Source: Deltaproteobacteria bacterium UBA5329 (GTDB lineage Bacteria; Desulfobacterota; Syntrophorhabdia; Syntrophorhabdales; Syntrophorhabdaceae). Taken from it: a stretch of DNA of 64,000 nucleotides. Of this stretch, positions 33,370 through 41,891 are shown in pieces (the stretch's first letter is position 1; each line of letters opens with the position of its first letter). Where the stretch lies: positions 69,598 to 133,597 of the forward strand of contig DHQV01000055.1 of assembly GCA_002408185.1 (NCBI GenBank). Reading direction: 5' to 3'. Below the pieces are notes generated by a model. The model searched no databases. It saw only the letters and a program-made list of their open reading frames with translations, and was not told the origin of the DNA. The position numbers and the translations under genes were made by a program.

Positions 33370-34122
33370 TTACGTCATTCCGTAGCCGCCATCGACGCAC
33401 AGAAGCTGGCCCGTAATGTAGCGGGCATCGTCGGAAGCAAAGAACACGAACGCCGGTGCAACGTCTTCAGGGTCCGCGTATCTTCCAAGAAGGATCCTTT
33501 TCGTGTATATCTCTTTGAGTTTTTCGTCGGTGGATATTGTGTGGGTCATTTCTGTCGTAACAATACCGAGCGATACAACATTGGCTGTAACATTATACTT
33601 CGCAAGCTCCCTGGCCATTGACTTGGTCATGGAGATAACGCCGCCTTTGGCGGCACTGTAGTTGATCTGGCCGATCGTGCCGACGACACCGGCGACCGAT
33701 GTGACGTTAACGATACGTCCATAGCTTTGCTGCATGAAATACTTCGATGCGGCCTTGGCCATGAGCCACGGGCCCCTCATCTGAACATTTACGACCTCGT
33801 CCCATGTATCGACGCTCATCTTATGCATCATCGAAGGCTTGGAAATACCGGCATTGTTAATGATGATATGAACGGAGCCGAACGCCTCGGCGCAGGTTTC
33901 GACTATTCTCTGCGCATCTGCTTCCTGGCCTACGTCGCCCTTCACTGCGACGGCTTTTCTCCCCATTCCCTTGATGATCTCGACGACTTCATCCGCGGCC
34001 TTCTGGTTACCGGCATAATTAACGACAACATTCGCCCCCTCCTGTGCGAATGCGACACTAATAGCCCGCCCAACTCCTCTTCCGCCGCCCGTTACAATTG
34101 CGCTCTTGCCCTCTAACTTCAT
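33370..34122 (-). CDS. SDR-family oxidoreductase (FabG-like)
   Basis: A 250-aa short-chain dehydrogenase: cofactor motif 'TGGGRGVGRA' at 11-20, 'NNAG' near 90, catalytic Ser-Tyr-Lys in 'NVTSVAGVVGTIGQINYSAAKGG', and a C-terminal 'GQLLCVDGGYG'. As the first gene of the bam operon, it may oxidise 3-hydroxypimeloyl-CoA, the product of BamA, rather than act in fatty-acid synthesis; that substrate is inferred from position alone. Confidence 0.9.
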   Translation of the reverse strand: MKLEGKSAIVTGGGRGVGRAISVAFAQEGANVVVNYAGNQKAADEVVEIIKGMGRKAVAVKGDVGQEADAQRIVETCAEAFGSVHIIINNAGISKPSMMHKMSVDTWDEVVNVQMRGPWLMAKAASKYFMQQSYGRIVNVTSVAGVVGTIGQINYSAAKGGVISMTKSMARELAKYNVTANVVSLGIVTTEMTHTISTDEKLKEIYTKRILLGRYADPEDVAPAFVFFASDDARYITGQLLCVDGGYGMT

Positions 34123-34429
34123 AACGGCCTCTCCTTTTCGTCGTTTTCTAAATCTAAAAGGTGCTAATTGTGAAAATTTTTATAAACTTTATATTATCTT
34201 TCAGGCAGCATCAATGTCAAGATAAAAGTCTTGATATTAGGGAATTACGGGGCTATTGACGCCCATCCAGCGCATTTGTTGCATGAGACTGTCAACCATG
34301 CAATCAGGAGGGTGGATTGCGGCAACGACAGGGTACCCGGACAACGCTTTTAGCTTGAAAAAAAAGCCGGGATGAGAAAAACTTAAAGATACGAGGTAAA
34401 CCCACTGCCTATTTCCCCAGGAGGTTGAT
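34123..34429. other. Divergent intergenic region between the bam operon and the crotonase-fold gene
   Basis: It contains the leftward promoter at 34191-34220. The right half (34230-34410) has no ORF or recognised site; a GGAGG ribosome site for the rightward gene lies at its end. Confidence 0.6.
34191..34220 (-). promoter_or_regulatory. Strong sigma-70 promoter of the SDR-had-bamA-dch operon
   Basis: TTGACA (34220-34215), 18-bp spacer, TAATAT (34196-34191) on the minus strand; start near 34184, about 60 nt before the SDR ATG. Confidence 0.75.
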
Positions 34430-35185
34430 ATGCCGGTTGTGCTGGAATCCACGAAAGACGATGTTTTTACGATAACGTTGAACAGGCCGGACAAGAAAAA
34501 TGCGATGGATTATGACCTTCTGGCCGGTCTTTATGAATCGATGAAAAATGCCGCCCGTCAAAAGACACCCTTCGTCGTGATCCGGGGTTCGGGTGGGGCC
34601 TTTTGCTCGGGTGGTGATATAATGGCCTTTCGGGATGCGGATGATGCGGAGGCGCTAATTGACGCCGAGGCGGGGGTCCTTAACGAGAGCATCAAGCTTA
34701 TACGCAATATCCCTGCAATTGTCATAGCCGTGATGGAGGGTGTTGCCGTCGGGGCAGGGGTGGGGCTTGCCCTTGCCTGCGATCTTTCCATTGCCACGAA
34801 GAAGACCATCATGAATATGGGTTACCGCCGGATCGGGCTAACGCCGGATGGCGGGGGCAGCATTTTCCTTCCGCGGATCGTCGGCGCGAAGCTCTTCGGG
34901 GAAATGTACCTCCTGTCCCGGAATATAACCATGGATGAAGCGAAGGCCCTCGGGCTTGTGAATATTGTTTGCGATGACGGGGAAATAGAAGGCAGGCTCG
35001 ATGAACTCATCGCATCACTTAAGGCCCTGCCCATGGAAACCGTCGCCAATTACAAGGACCTTGTTAACCGCTGCCTGTTCTTCGGCCTGGAAACTCATCT
35101 CGACCGGGAACGCCGCTATGTGGCCGAGTTTGCATCGAAGCCACTTTTTAAACAGAGACTGGACGAATTCTTCCGTAAAAAATAG
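34430..35185 (+). CDS. Crotonase-fold acyl-CoA enzyme lacking both hydratase glutamates
   Basis: A 251-aa member of the enoyl-CoA hydratase/isomerase family with the oxyanion segments 'CSGGDIMAF' and 'GVAVGAGVGLALACD'. The first catalytic Glu (CELA position in hydratases) is replaced by Gly-Leu, and the second (QPEI position) by Arg in 'GYRRIG'. An Asp in 'TPDGGGSIFLPR' sits where isomerases such as PaaG carry theirs. An isomerase or another crotonase reaction is therefore more likely than hydration. A GGAGG site precedes the ATG. It is divergent from the bam operon. Confidence 0.85.
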   Translation: MPVVLESTKDDVFTITLNRPDKKNAMDYDLLAGLYESMKNAARQKTPFVVIRGSGGAFCSGGDIMAFRDADDAEALIDAEAGVLNESIKLIRNIPAIVIAVMEGVAVGAGVGLALACDLSIATKKTIMNMGYRRIGLTPDGGGSIFLPRIVGAKLFGEMYLLSRNITMDEAKALGLVNIVCDDGEIEGRLDELIASLKALPMETVANYKDLVNRCLFFGLETHLDRERRYVAEFASKPLFKQRLDEFFRKK

Positions 35186-35205
35186 CGTATGAAGGCGGGC
35201 CGTGC

Positions 35206-36576
35206 ATGAACGCGCTTTATCTTGTTGCAATAGCCGTCTATATCGCTATTCTCTGGATGACAGGGGCCCTGGTGACGCGCAGGTCAGGTTCGTCCGACGC
35301 ATACCTGGTCGCGTCGCGCACACTGTCGGTGCCCTTTGTCGCGGTGCTCATAGCAGGCACCTGGATCGGCGGCGTTTCTATAGTCGGCATGGCGCAGGGG
35401 TCTTTTATCCACGGCCTGTCGGCCTTGTGGTTCCAGGCAGGGATCTGGATCGCCATGTTCGTTACGGCAGCGCTTTTGACACGGGTGCTCGGCGACAAAA
35501 AAACGTATTCTATCCTCGATGTCGTGGGCGGCCTTTACGACCGTAGAACGACAAGATTGGCAGGCATGCTCCAGCTTGTCTTTTCCATCTGGATCGTTAC
35601 GATGCAGATCGTGGGCGGGGGCGCCATCCTGTCGGTGCTGACGAGAGGCGCCATCTCCTATAACCAGGGAATGGCGCTTACCGCGGTCGCGTTCACCCTT
35701 TATAATGTCATGGGCGGGTTTGTCGCGACAGCGTATACCAACCTGATCCACATCTGTGCGATCGTGTTCGGGATCTTCGTGGGGGGCATTTACGTTATTT
35801 TTTCGACCGGTGGCCTCAAGGCGATGGCGCAGTCGGGCCATTATTATACGGTCTTCGGTGACCTGGGGGCATCCCAGGCCTTGAGCTGGTGCTTCATCAA
35901 CTTCACGCTCGGTGTCCTTGCCCAGCCTGTCATCAATACGGCATCGTCCGCAAAGACACCGGGCGAGGGGAAGAAAGGGATAATAATAGGGAACCTCATC
36001 GCGATACCCGTGGTCGTTATGGCGGCCCTGTGCGGAATAATAGCGAAATACCTCTTTCCCGGGATCAATTCACTCGCGGCCCTTCCGTCCCTCCTTGCGA
36101 CTGTCCCTCCTTTCGTTGCCGTCTTTTTTCTTATCAGCATGTGGGCCCCGCTCATGAGTTCGGGCTCGCCGTTCCTTATGGGGGCAACGACCCTTGCCGT
36201 AAAGGGCTACCTGGCACCCCTGTTCAGGATCGAAAGCGACAGGCGGATCCTTATTGTATCTCGCCTGACCACGCTCGCCATAGGCGGGTTGTCGCTCGTC
36301 CTCGGGTTTTTCGTCAGGGAGATCCTGCGCGAGGTCACATGGCTCGCAGTTTTCTTGAGTGCAATAGTGTATATCGTTTTCGCGGGGTGGTTCCTGCCCG
36401 GGATCAGAAGCGGCTTCGCATTTGCGGCTCTACTGGGGACGGTTGTCATCATCGTGGCTTCGTTCATTTTCAGCCTGCACAAGATCGTTCATCCGTTGTG
36501 GCCGGTAACTGCATATATTGCGATCGTGATGTTTGCGGGGCTAATTGCCCGTAAAAAAAATACGGAAAAGAAGTAA
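35206..36576 (+). CDS. Sodium:solute symporter (SSS) family permease
   Basis: A 456-aa membrane protein with about 13 hydrophobic helices. The N-terminal half carries 'SDAYLVASRTLSVP' and 'AGTWIGGVSIVGMAQGSF', typical of the first helices of SSS transporters (LeuT fold), followed by 'ISMWAPLMSSGSPFLMG' in the region that binds Na+. It takes up an organic solute, perhaps an aromatic or organic acid judged from the acyl-CoA neighbours; the substrate is not readable. It begins 20 bp after the crotonase gene and is probably co-transcribed. Confidence 0.88.
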   Translation: MNALYLVAIAVYIAILWMTGALVTRRSGSSDAYLVASRTLSVPFVAVLIAGTWIGGVSIVGMAQGSFIHGLSALWFQAGIWIAMFVTAALLTRVLGDKKTYSILDVVGGLYDRRTTRLAGMLQLVFSIWIVTMQIVGGGAILSVLTRGAISYNQGMALTAVAFTLYNVMGGFVATAYTNLIHICAIVFGIFVGGIYVIFSTGGLKAMAQSGHYYTVFGDLGASQALSWCFINFTLGVLAQPVINTASSAKTPGEGKKGIIIGNLIAIPVVVMAALCGIIAKYLFPGINSLAALPSLLATVPPFVAVFFLISMWAPLMSSGSPFLMGATTLAVKGYLAPLFRIESDRRILIVSRLTTLAIGGLSLVLGFFVREILREVTWLAVFLSAIVYIVFAGWFLPGIRSGFAFAALLGTVVIIVASFIFSLHKIVHPLWPVTAYIAIVMFAGLIARKKNTEKK

Positions 36577-36671
36577 AGTACTTGTGCAGTTTCCTGCGCT
36601 GTGGTAAGAAAGACTCAAATTCAACATCAACCCAAGCAGAAACAAAAAATTTACGGGAATAAGGAGGCTCT

Positions 36672-37259
36672 ATGAATCTGGTAGAACGGGTGAAAAACAT
36701 CATGTTGAGGCCATCCCAAACATGGGCGGTCGTGAAAGACGAAGAGACCACCATCAGAGAGCTTTTTGTGTCGTACGCAGCTATTCTTGCGATAATCCCC
36801 GCGGCGTCGGCTTTTATCGGCATGTCCCTCATAGGCACCTCCATGATGGGAATTCATTTCCGTATCCCCTTCGTGTCGGGCCTTGTCCATATGATCCTGT
36901 CGTATATCCTGAGCCTGGTAGGGGTCTACGTCGTGGCGTTTATTATCGACGCTCTGGCACCTTCGTTCAATTCTCGCAAGGATATACTGTCGGCAGCGAA
37001 GGTCGCGGTGTTCTCGTTTACCCCAGCCTGGGTCGCCGGCATTTTCATGATCATCCCGATGCTCGGGATTCTCACCGTCCTTGCGTCATTGTACGGCCTT
37101 TATATTCTCTACGTCGGCCTGCCCGTGCTCATGGATACGCCAAGGGAGAAGACCCTCGGTTATTTCGTGGTCATTATCATAGTCAGCATCGTGGTGTCGA
37201 TCATCATCAATGTCCTTGCCCGCCTTGCGCTTCCATCCGGTCCGATGATGATGCCCTAG
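36672..37259 (+). CDS. Yip1-domain membrane protein
   Basis: A 195-aa protein with the Yip1 layout: N-terminal 'VERVKNIMLRPSQTWAVVKDEE' amphipathic segment followed by five hydrophobic helices. Bacterial Yip1 proteins are conserved membrane proteins without a settled function. AAGGAGG precedes the ATG. A perfect terminator hairpin follows. Confidence 0.8.
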   Translation: MNLVERVKNIMLRPSQTWAVVKDEETTIRELFVSYAAILAIIPAASAFIGMSLIGTSMMGIHFRIPFVSGLVHMILSYILSLVGVYVVAFIIDALAPSFNSRKDILSAAKVAVFSFTPAWVAGIFMIIPMLGILTVLASLYGLYILYVGLPVLMDTPREKTLGYFVVIIIVSIVVSIIINVLARLALPSGPMMMP

Positions 37260-37261
37260 AA

Positions 37262-37283
37262 TCAGGTTCTAAGTTCCAGGTTA
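37262..37283. repeat. Dispersed GGTTCTA/GTTCCAGGTT repeat, copy 3
   Basis: CAGGTTCTAAGTTCCAGGTT abuts the terminator at 37281, so repeat and terminator overlap. Confidence 0.45.
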
Positions 37284-37323
37284 TAGGTAATGGGCATACA
37301 TCACGCCCATTACCTATAATTTT
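37281..37323 (+). terminator. Perfect 15-bp intrinsic terminator
   Basis: TTATAGGTAATGGGC (37281-37295), a 9-nt loop and GCCCATTACCTATAA (37305-37319), followed by four T. It terminates the Yip1 gene. The left arm joins a GGTTCTA/GTTCCAGGTT repeat. Confidence 0.8.
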
Positions 37324-37411
37324 GATGTGCAGCCCGGTTTTATTGCACTTTTGGCTGCGGTGCGTTATTATAAGTTGTTTTTATTGATCCATACGCACGG
37401 CGTTTATTTCC

Positions 37412-39268
37412 ATGCTTATCGTAAATAATCTTTCCAAGGCCTACGGAGCCCAGGTGCTATTCAGTGAAGCGAGCTTCACTGTCGGCAGCGGGGAGCGCCT
37501 GGGGTTTGTGGGGCGCAACGGTACAGGGAAGACAACCCTTTTCAGGATGATACTGGGCGAGGAGATGCCGGATTCCGGCGAGATAATTATCCCCAGGGGG
37601 TATTCGATCCGCCACCTGTCCCAGCATATATCGTTCAGCAAAGGCTCGGTGCTGGCGGAGGCCTCAGTCGGCCTTCCGGTCCGTGATGACGGCCGCGATG
37701 AGTCGTACAAGGCGAAGGCCGTTCTCGCAGGGCTTGGTTTCACCGAGGGAGACCTCCATAGTGATCCGCGAAAATTGAGCGGAGGCTTCCAGGTCCGGCT
37801 TAACCTCGCGAGGATATTGATCTCCGAGCCGAGGATGCTTCTTCTTGACGAACCGACAAATTACCTGGACATCTTGTCTATCCGGTGGCTTGTCCAGTTC
37901 CTCAAGGGCTGGAAAGGCGAGATGATCCTTATCACGCACGATCGCGACTTCATGGATTCGGTAACAACACACACGATGGCCATCCATCGCATGAAAATGC
38001 GCAAGATCCCCGGCTCGACGCATAAATTGTACGAGCAGATAATCGAGGAAGAAGAGGTCTACGAGCAGACACGGATAAACGAAGAAAAGAGGCGCAAGGA
38101 GGCAGAACTTTTCATCAACCGGTTCCGGGCACAGGCCACCCGGGCGCGCGCAGTTCAGTCGCGGATACGTCAGCTCCAGAAAAAAGAAAAGCTGGAAAAG
38201 CTTTCAACACTGGAAAACCTCGAGTTCTCTTTCAACCTGGCACCATTTCCCGGGCGATGGCTCCTTGAGACCGAGAGGGTAAATTTTTCATATGACCGTC
38301 AAGGCCCCGACCTCATCCAGGACCTTACGGTCGCCATAAAAAAACGCGACCGCATCGGGATTATCGGCAAGAACGGCAAAGGCAAGACGACACTTCTCAA
38401 TCTTCTGGCCGGAGAACTGAAACCCACTGCCGGCACGATCACGTATAGCCAGAACCTCAAAATGGGCTATTTCGGACAGATGAATGTCGACCGCCTCGAT
38501 CCGAACATAACGATCGAGGATGAAATATGGAGCGTCGAGCCGTCGCGCAGTAAAACCGCGGTTAGGGGCATATGCGGGGCGATGATGTTCGATGGCGACA
38601 GGGCATTGAAAAAGATAGGGGTGCTGTCGGGGGGCGAGAGAAGCCGCGTCCTTCTCGGCAAGATCATCGCCGAGCCCGCGAACCTTCTGCTCCTCGATGA
38701 GCCGACCAACCATCTCGATATGGAGTCGATAGATTCGCTGGTTGAAGCCATAGACAATTTTGACGGTGCAGTTGTCATTGTGACCCATAGCGAGATGGTG
38801 CTCGATGCAGTGGCCGAGAGACTCATCGTGTTCGACGGGAACAGGACTGATGTCTTTGAAGGGAACTATGAAGATTTCCTCGCCCGGGTCGGCTGGGAGG
38901 ACGAGGCCGAGAACGGTCCGGACAGGGCCCCGGCAGATGAGGCCCCGGCCAAAAGCACACTGAAAAAGGAATCCAAAAGGCTCCGGGCCGATATTATCAA
39001 TGAACGGTCCCGGTCATTATCGCCCTTGAAAAACCGTATAAACGAAATTGAATCGGCAATAACGTCTGCAGAAAGACAGCTCGCCCGCGACAACGAATCG
39101 CTCGTCGCCGCATCCCGGCAGGGTGACGGAAAGGCGATCATGAGCCTTTCAATGTCTATTCATGATGCGAAAAGGAATATCGACGGTCTTTTTGACGAAC
39201 TTGAAGTTATTACCGTAGAGCACGATGCGCTCGCACGCGAATTCGAGGAAAAACTGAGGAATATTTGA
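37412..39268 (+). CDS. ABC-F family ATPase
   Basis: A 618-aa cytoplasmic twin-ABC protein without membrane segments. First ABC: Walker A 'GRNGTGKTT', signature 'LSGGFQVRLNLARIL', Walker B 'LLLDEPTNYLDI'. An interdomain linker rich in charged residues (about 235-285) follows. Second ABC: 'GKNGKGKTT', 'LSGGERSRVLLGK', 'LLLDEPTNHLDM'. The C-terminal ~100 residues form a coiled coil. ABC-F proteins act on the ribosome (EttA/Uup type). The C-terminal coiled coil resembles Uup. Confidence 0.93.
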   Translation: MLIVNNLSKAYGAQVLFSEASFTVGSGERLGFVGRNGTGKTTLFRMILGEEMPDSGEIIIPRGYSIRHLSQHISFSKGSVLAEASVGLPVRDDGRDESYKAKAVLAGLGFTEGDLHSDPRKLSGGFQVRLNLARILISEPRMLLLDEPTNYLDILSIRWLVQFLKGWKGEMILITHDRDFMDSVTTHTMAIHRMKMRKIPGSTHKLYEQIIEEEEVYEQTRINEEKRRKEAELFINRFRAQATRARAVQSRIRQLQKKEKLEKLSTLENLEFSFNLAPFPGRWLLETERVNFSYDRQGPDLIQDLTVAIKKRDRIGIIGKNGKGKTTLLNLLAGELKPTAGTITYSQNLKMGYFGQMNVDRLDPNITIEDEIWSVEPSRSKTAVRGICGAMMFDGDRALKKIGVLSGGERSRVLLGKIIAEPANLLLLDEPTNHLDMESIDSLVEAIDNFDGAVVIVTHSEMVLDAVAERLIVFDGNRTDVFEGNYEDFLARVGWEDEAENGPDRAPADEAPAKSTLKKESKRLRADIINERSRSLSPLKNRINEIESAITSAERQLARDNESLVAASRQGDGKAIMSLSMSIHDAKRNIDGLFDELEVITVEHDALAREFEEKLRNI

Positions 39269-39398
39269 CATTCATACCACCCCATAATTCCGATGAAGAT
39301 GTTGTGTCGCAATTCCCAATCCTGTCATCCAGAGCCATTTATTGCGCTTTGGACGCAACTCACCATCGTCATCCCGGCGCTTGACGACCACGGGGAAT

Positions 39399-40541
39399 TT
39401 AAAAGAGTATCTTCGCTATAGCGTTCTTCTGCATATGTCCGGTTCCTTCGTAGATCGATGTGATGCGGATATCGCGAAGGGCCCCCTCAATTCCCTGATC
39501 GCGCATGTAGCCGTAACCGCCGAGGATATCGATTGTCCTGTTCAGGATATCTATCGCGTTCTGCGGAACGGTCAGTTTGACCATTGAGGAATATTTTTTT
39601 GATTCGGGGTCTTTTAGATCGTAGAGCCAGGCGGTCTTATATAAAAGGCTCCGGCATTTTTCGATCTCGACGTACATATCGACGAGATCGTGTTCGATCG
39701 ATTGGAATTTAATAATGGGCCGTCCGAACTGGTTCCTCTTTTTGGCGTGCTTTACGGCCCGTTCGTAGCCGTACAGCATTGCGCCTAAAGCCTGCGCCGC
39801 GATAACGATCCTGCCGAGCTCAAATCCATCCAGGACCATCTTGAGCCCTTTGCCACGCTGCCCGAGGACATTGTCCTTCGGTATCCGGAGATCGTAAAAG
39901 ACAAGCTCTCCCGATGTTGTGGTGTTAATACCCATCTTCCGCCCAAGGTCATTGATCTCGAAATGTCCGGGAGCATTCGATTCCATGACATCTTTATCGA
40001 TGATTATGAGCGAGAGCCCGCCCCCGTCACGCCCCAGCAGCGTATAAAAGTCGGCGTAACCCGCATTCGTTGTAAAAACTTTGGAACCGTTCACCAGGTA
40101 GTGATCATCTTTTTCATCCATCCTGGTCTTTGCGGACCCGAGATCGCTGCCGCTGTCGGGTTCGGTTACGCTTATTGCCGACACATATCTGCCCTCGACG
40201 ACGGGACGGATGTATTTCTCACGCTGGACATCGTTTCCGTAAACATCGACCACGAATCCGGGAATGTACCCGAGGCTCAGCGCCATACCCATTCCCGGTA
40301 AATTCCGGCACAGTTCCGTGACGGTCACCACGTGCCCCATGGCACCGTACCCTGAACCGCCGACATCTTCCGAAAATCCGGCCCCTATGATCCCGAGATC
40401 CCCGATCTTCCTGTAGAGTTCCCTTGGATAGGCATGCCGGTCCTCGAGTTCGTGGAGATGTTCCTGCTCCATCTCTTTCGCGCAGAACTCACGCACCGCC
40501 GCCTCGATATCCTTCAGATCGTTCGTAAGATATGGGTCCAT
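39399..40541 (-). CDS. Acyl-CoA dehydrogenase
   Basis: A 380-aa FAD-dependent acyl-CoA dehydrogenase. The N-terminal helical domain is followed by the FAD-binding motif 'YVSAISVTEPDSGSDLG', 'NGSKVFTTNAGYADF', the C-terminal helical domain and 'IYEGTGHMQK' with the catalytic Glu. The substrate is unclear: general straight-chain, branched or pimeloyl/glutaryl-type. ATG 40541 is chosen over a TTG 18 bp upstream; neither has a ribosome site. It could serve beta-oxidation after aromatic ring opening. Confidence 0.93.
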   Translation of the reverse strand: MDPYLTNDLKDIEAAVREFCAKEMEQEHLHELEDRHAYPRELYRKIGDLGIIGAGFSEDVGGSGYGAMGHVVTVTELCRNLPGMGMALSLGYIPGFVVDVYGNDVQREKYIRPVVEGRYVSAISVTEPDSGSDLGSAKTRMDEKDDHYLVNGSKVFTTNAGYADFYTLLGRDGGGLSLIIIDKDVMESNAPGHFEINDLGRKMGINTTTSGELVFYDLRIPKDNVLGQRGKGLKMVLDGFELGRIVIAAQALGAMLYGYERAVKHAKKRNQFGRPIIKFQSIEHDLVDMYVEIEKCRSLLYKTAWLYDLKDPESKKYSSMVKLTVPQNAIDILNRTIDILGGYGYMRDQGIEGALRDIRITSIYEGTGHMQKNAIAKILF

Positions 40542-40578
40542 ACCAATATTGTTGCCCAAGTCTGGGGATAATACAATA

Positions 40579-40612
40579 GGGTTCTATGTTCTATGCTCCA
40601 GGTTAAAAAATG
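40579..40612. repeat. Dispersed GGTTCTA/CTCCAGGTT repeat, copy 4
   Basis: GGTTCTATGTTCTATG followed by CTCCAGGTTAAAAAATG, upstream of the acyl-CoA dehydrogenase; a degenerate relative (TTTCTAAGTCCAGAACC) lies at 40662-40680. Confidence 0.45.
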
Positions 40613-40707
40613 AATAATTTCCGGACGACAATCAAGATTGTGCTATATTTTGTATATGGGAGTCAGGGTTTCTAAGTCCAGAACCCAGAACCACCTCCGG
40701 AGGAAAT

Positions 40708-41295
40708 ATGCCCCTTGCTTTCCAATCGTTGAGCCACGGACAGGTAGCATTCGGCTTCTTTAATATCGAAACGGATATGCTGCTCCTGGAGGTACATTTT
40801 TTCTTTGCCGATGATTTCGCGCGGGCCGTGAGGATGCTCGCGGAAAATGCCGGGGACGGTCCGTCAACGGTTCGTCTCGACGCGTATACCCTTGCGGCCC
40901 ATCGTATCGGCAACCTTATGGGTTCCATACAGGGAACAGACTTTAGCGGGTTCATCGGGGAGGTTTACAGGCGCTACCCGTTCCCCAGGGGAGAGGAAAA
41001 ATTCTGCCAGCAGCCCGAAGGGCCCCGCACGCGGGGGGTCATTGAAGGCCTGATCACGAAGTACGCAGGACGAAAGCCCATCGGCATCACGTTCCATCCC
41101 GCAGACGATGCCGTGGATATCGGCGGCTATGCCTTCGACAGGAACGAGTTCCTGCGGCTCATTCTTTATGTCTGGGTCGGAGGGTACCCCCGGTGGCGCG
41201 ACGGGATCCGGCCGGGGTACGTCATGGACATGAGGCGGGCGATCGAAAGTTCGTCGAATGCCCTCTTCGCCGGGTTGGATTTTGAGACGGGATAA
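40708..41295 (+). CDS. Conserved-looking protein of unknown function
   Basis: A 195-aa soluble protein with a strong GGAGG ribosome site. The N-terminal ~40 residues contain a mixed hydrophobic beta segment; the middle has 'GDGPSTVRLDAYTLAAHRIGNLMGSIQG', and the C-terminal half 'GGYAFDRNEFLRLILYVWVGGYPRWRDGIRPGYVMDMR'. I see no catalytic motif, signal peptide or membrane helix, and I do not recognise the family. Codon use matches its neighbours. It stands alone between an acyl-CoA dehydrogenase (convergent with nothing) and a DUF465 gene. Confidence 0.65.
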   Translation: MPLAFQSLSHGQVAFGFFNIETDMLLLEVHFFFADDFARAVRMLAENAGDGPSTVRLDAYTLAAHRIGNLMGSIQGTDFSGFIGEVYRRYPFPRGEEKFCQQPEGPRTRGVIEGLITKYAGRKPIGITFHPADDAVDIGGYAFDRNEFLRLILYVWVGGYPRWRDGIRPGYVMDMRRAIESSSNALFAGLDFETG

Positions 41296-41363
41296 AGAGA
41301 AAAGACAGGCCCTTTTATCTGTTTACTGTTTACTGTTCGCTTTTTTAACCTTACAATAGGGTC

Positions 41364-41555
41364 ATGGAAGACAAGAAAAGCAAAGAAGAACGATATAATG
41401 AAGCGCGCATACTGCACAAGTCGCTGGATGAAAAACTTCAGATGCTGCAGGCCAGGCCTTACCTGACCGAGGATGAAGAGCTGGAAATAAAGCTTCTCAA
41501 AAAAAAGAAGCTGTATTTCAAAGATATGATGGAGCAGATCAAGAACCAAGGTTGA
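41364..41555 (+). CDS. DUF465 (YdcH-like) small coiled-coil protein
   Basis: A 63-aa, highly charged helical protein with 'LDEKLQMLQARPYLTEDEELEIKLLKKKKLYFKDMM'. The LTxxExxE-LKKxKLxLKDxI pattern is the DUF465 family seen widely in proteobacteria; its function is not settled. Confidence 0.75.
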   Translation: MEDKKSKEERYNEARILHKSLDEKLQMLQARPYLTEDEELEIKLLKKKKLYFKDMMEQIKNQG

Positions 41556-41706
41556 CGGACCTTCCCGCGAGGGTTTTCAACCTGTCAGGCAACAGCTTAA
41601 GGGTCCTTGATCTTCCGCTGGCTTGAGTCTATAAGTCGAACCTCATCCGTGTCGGGTGTATATCTTCGTAAAGTTCCCTGTTCAAAGGATGCGTTACTGA
41701 CGGCCA

Positions 41707-41726
41707 TGTCGACAGAAATGTCGACA
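41707..41726. repeat. Tandem palindromes TGTCGACA-N4-TGTCGACA
   Basis: Two identical self-complementary octamers, 41707-41714 and 41719-41726, separated by GAAA; the whole has dyad symmetry. It could be an operator or a small cruciform. No nearby gene clearly depends on it. Confidence 0.5.
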
Positions 41727-41773
41727 TTATTCTGTCTGAAAAGAACGCCAGGGGACCGCCGGACGTGAGGGAA

Positions 41774-41799
41774 ACGGGGACAGGATGAAAATTCCCCGT
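41774..41799. repeat. Short inverted repeat ACGGGGA / TCCCCGT
   Basis: 7-bp arms (41774-41780 and 41793-41799) separated by 12 bp. It resembles small palindromic repeat ends, but only one copy is visible. Confidence 0.35.
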
Positions 41800-41891
41800 C
41801 CCGGGCCGGTCTCCGTGATAAACGGCTCACGCAAGAACGAGGGCGCTATTCATGGCACGAGTATTGCTTTCTTAATTATGCGGGAGCAGAT

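Larger units (their letters stand above)
41556..41891. other. Intergenic region with palindromic repeats
   Basis: No convincing gene; a 77-codon frame on the minus strand has no homology-like features. It holds two TGTCGACA palindromes 12 bp apart (41707-41726) and an inverted repeat ACGGGGA/TCCCCGT (41774-41799). It may be a decayed mobile or repeat element. Confidence 0.5.

Noticed and set aside
41597..41830. 77-codon minus-strand frame in the 41.6-41.9 kb gap
   Set aside because: No ribosome site or domain, composition unlike a protein, and it overlaps palindromic repeats.
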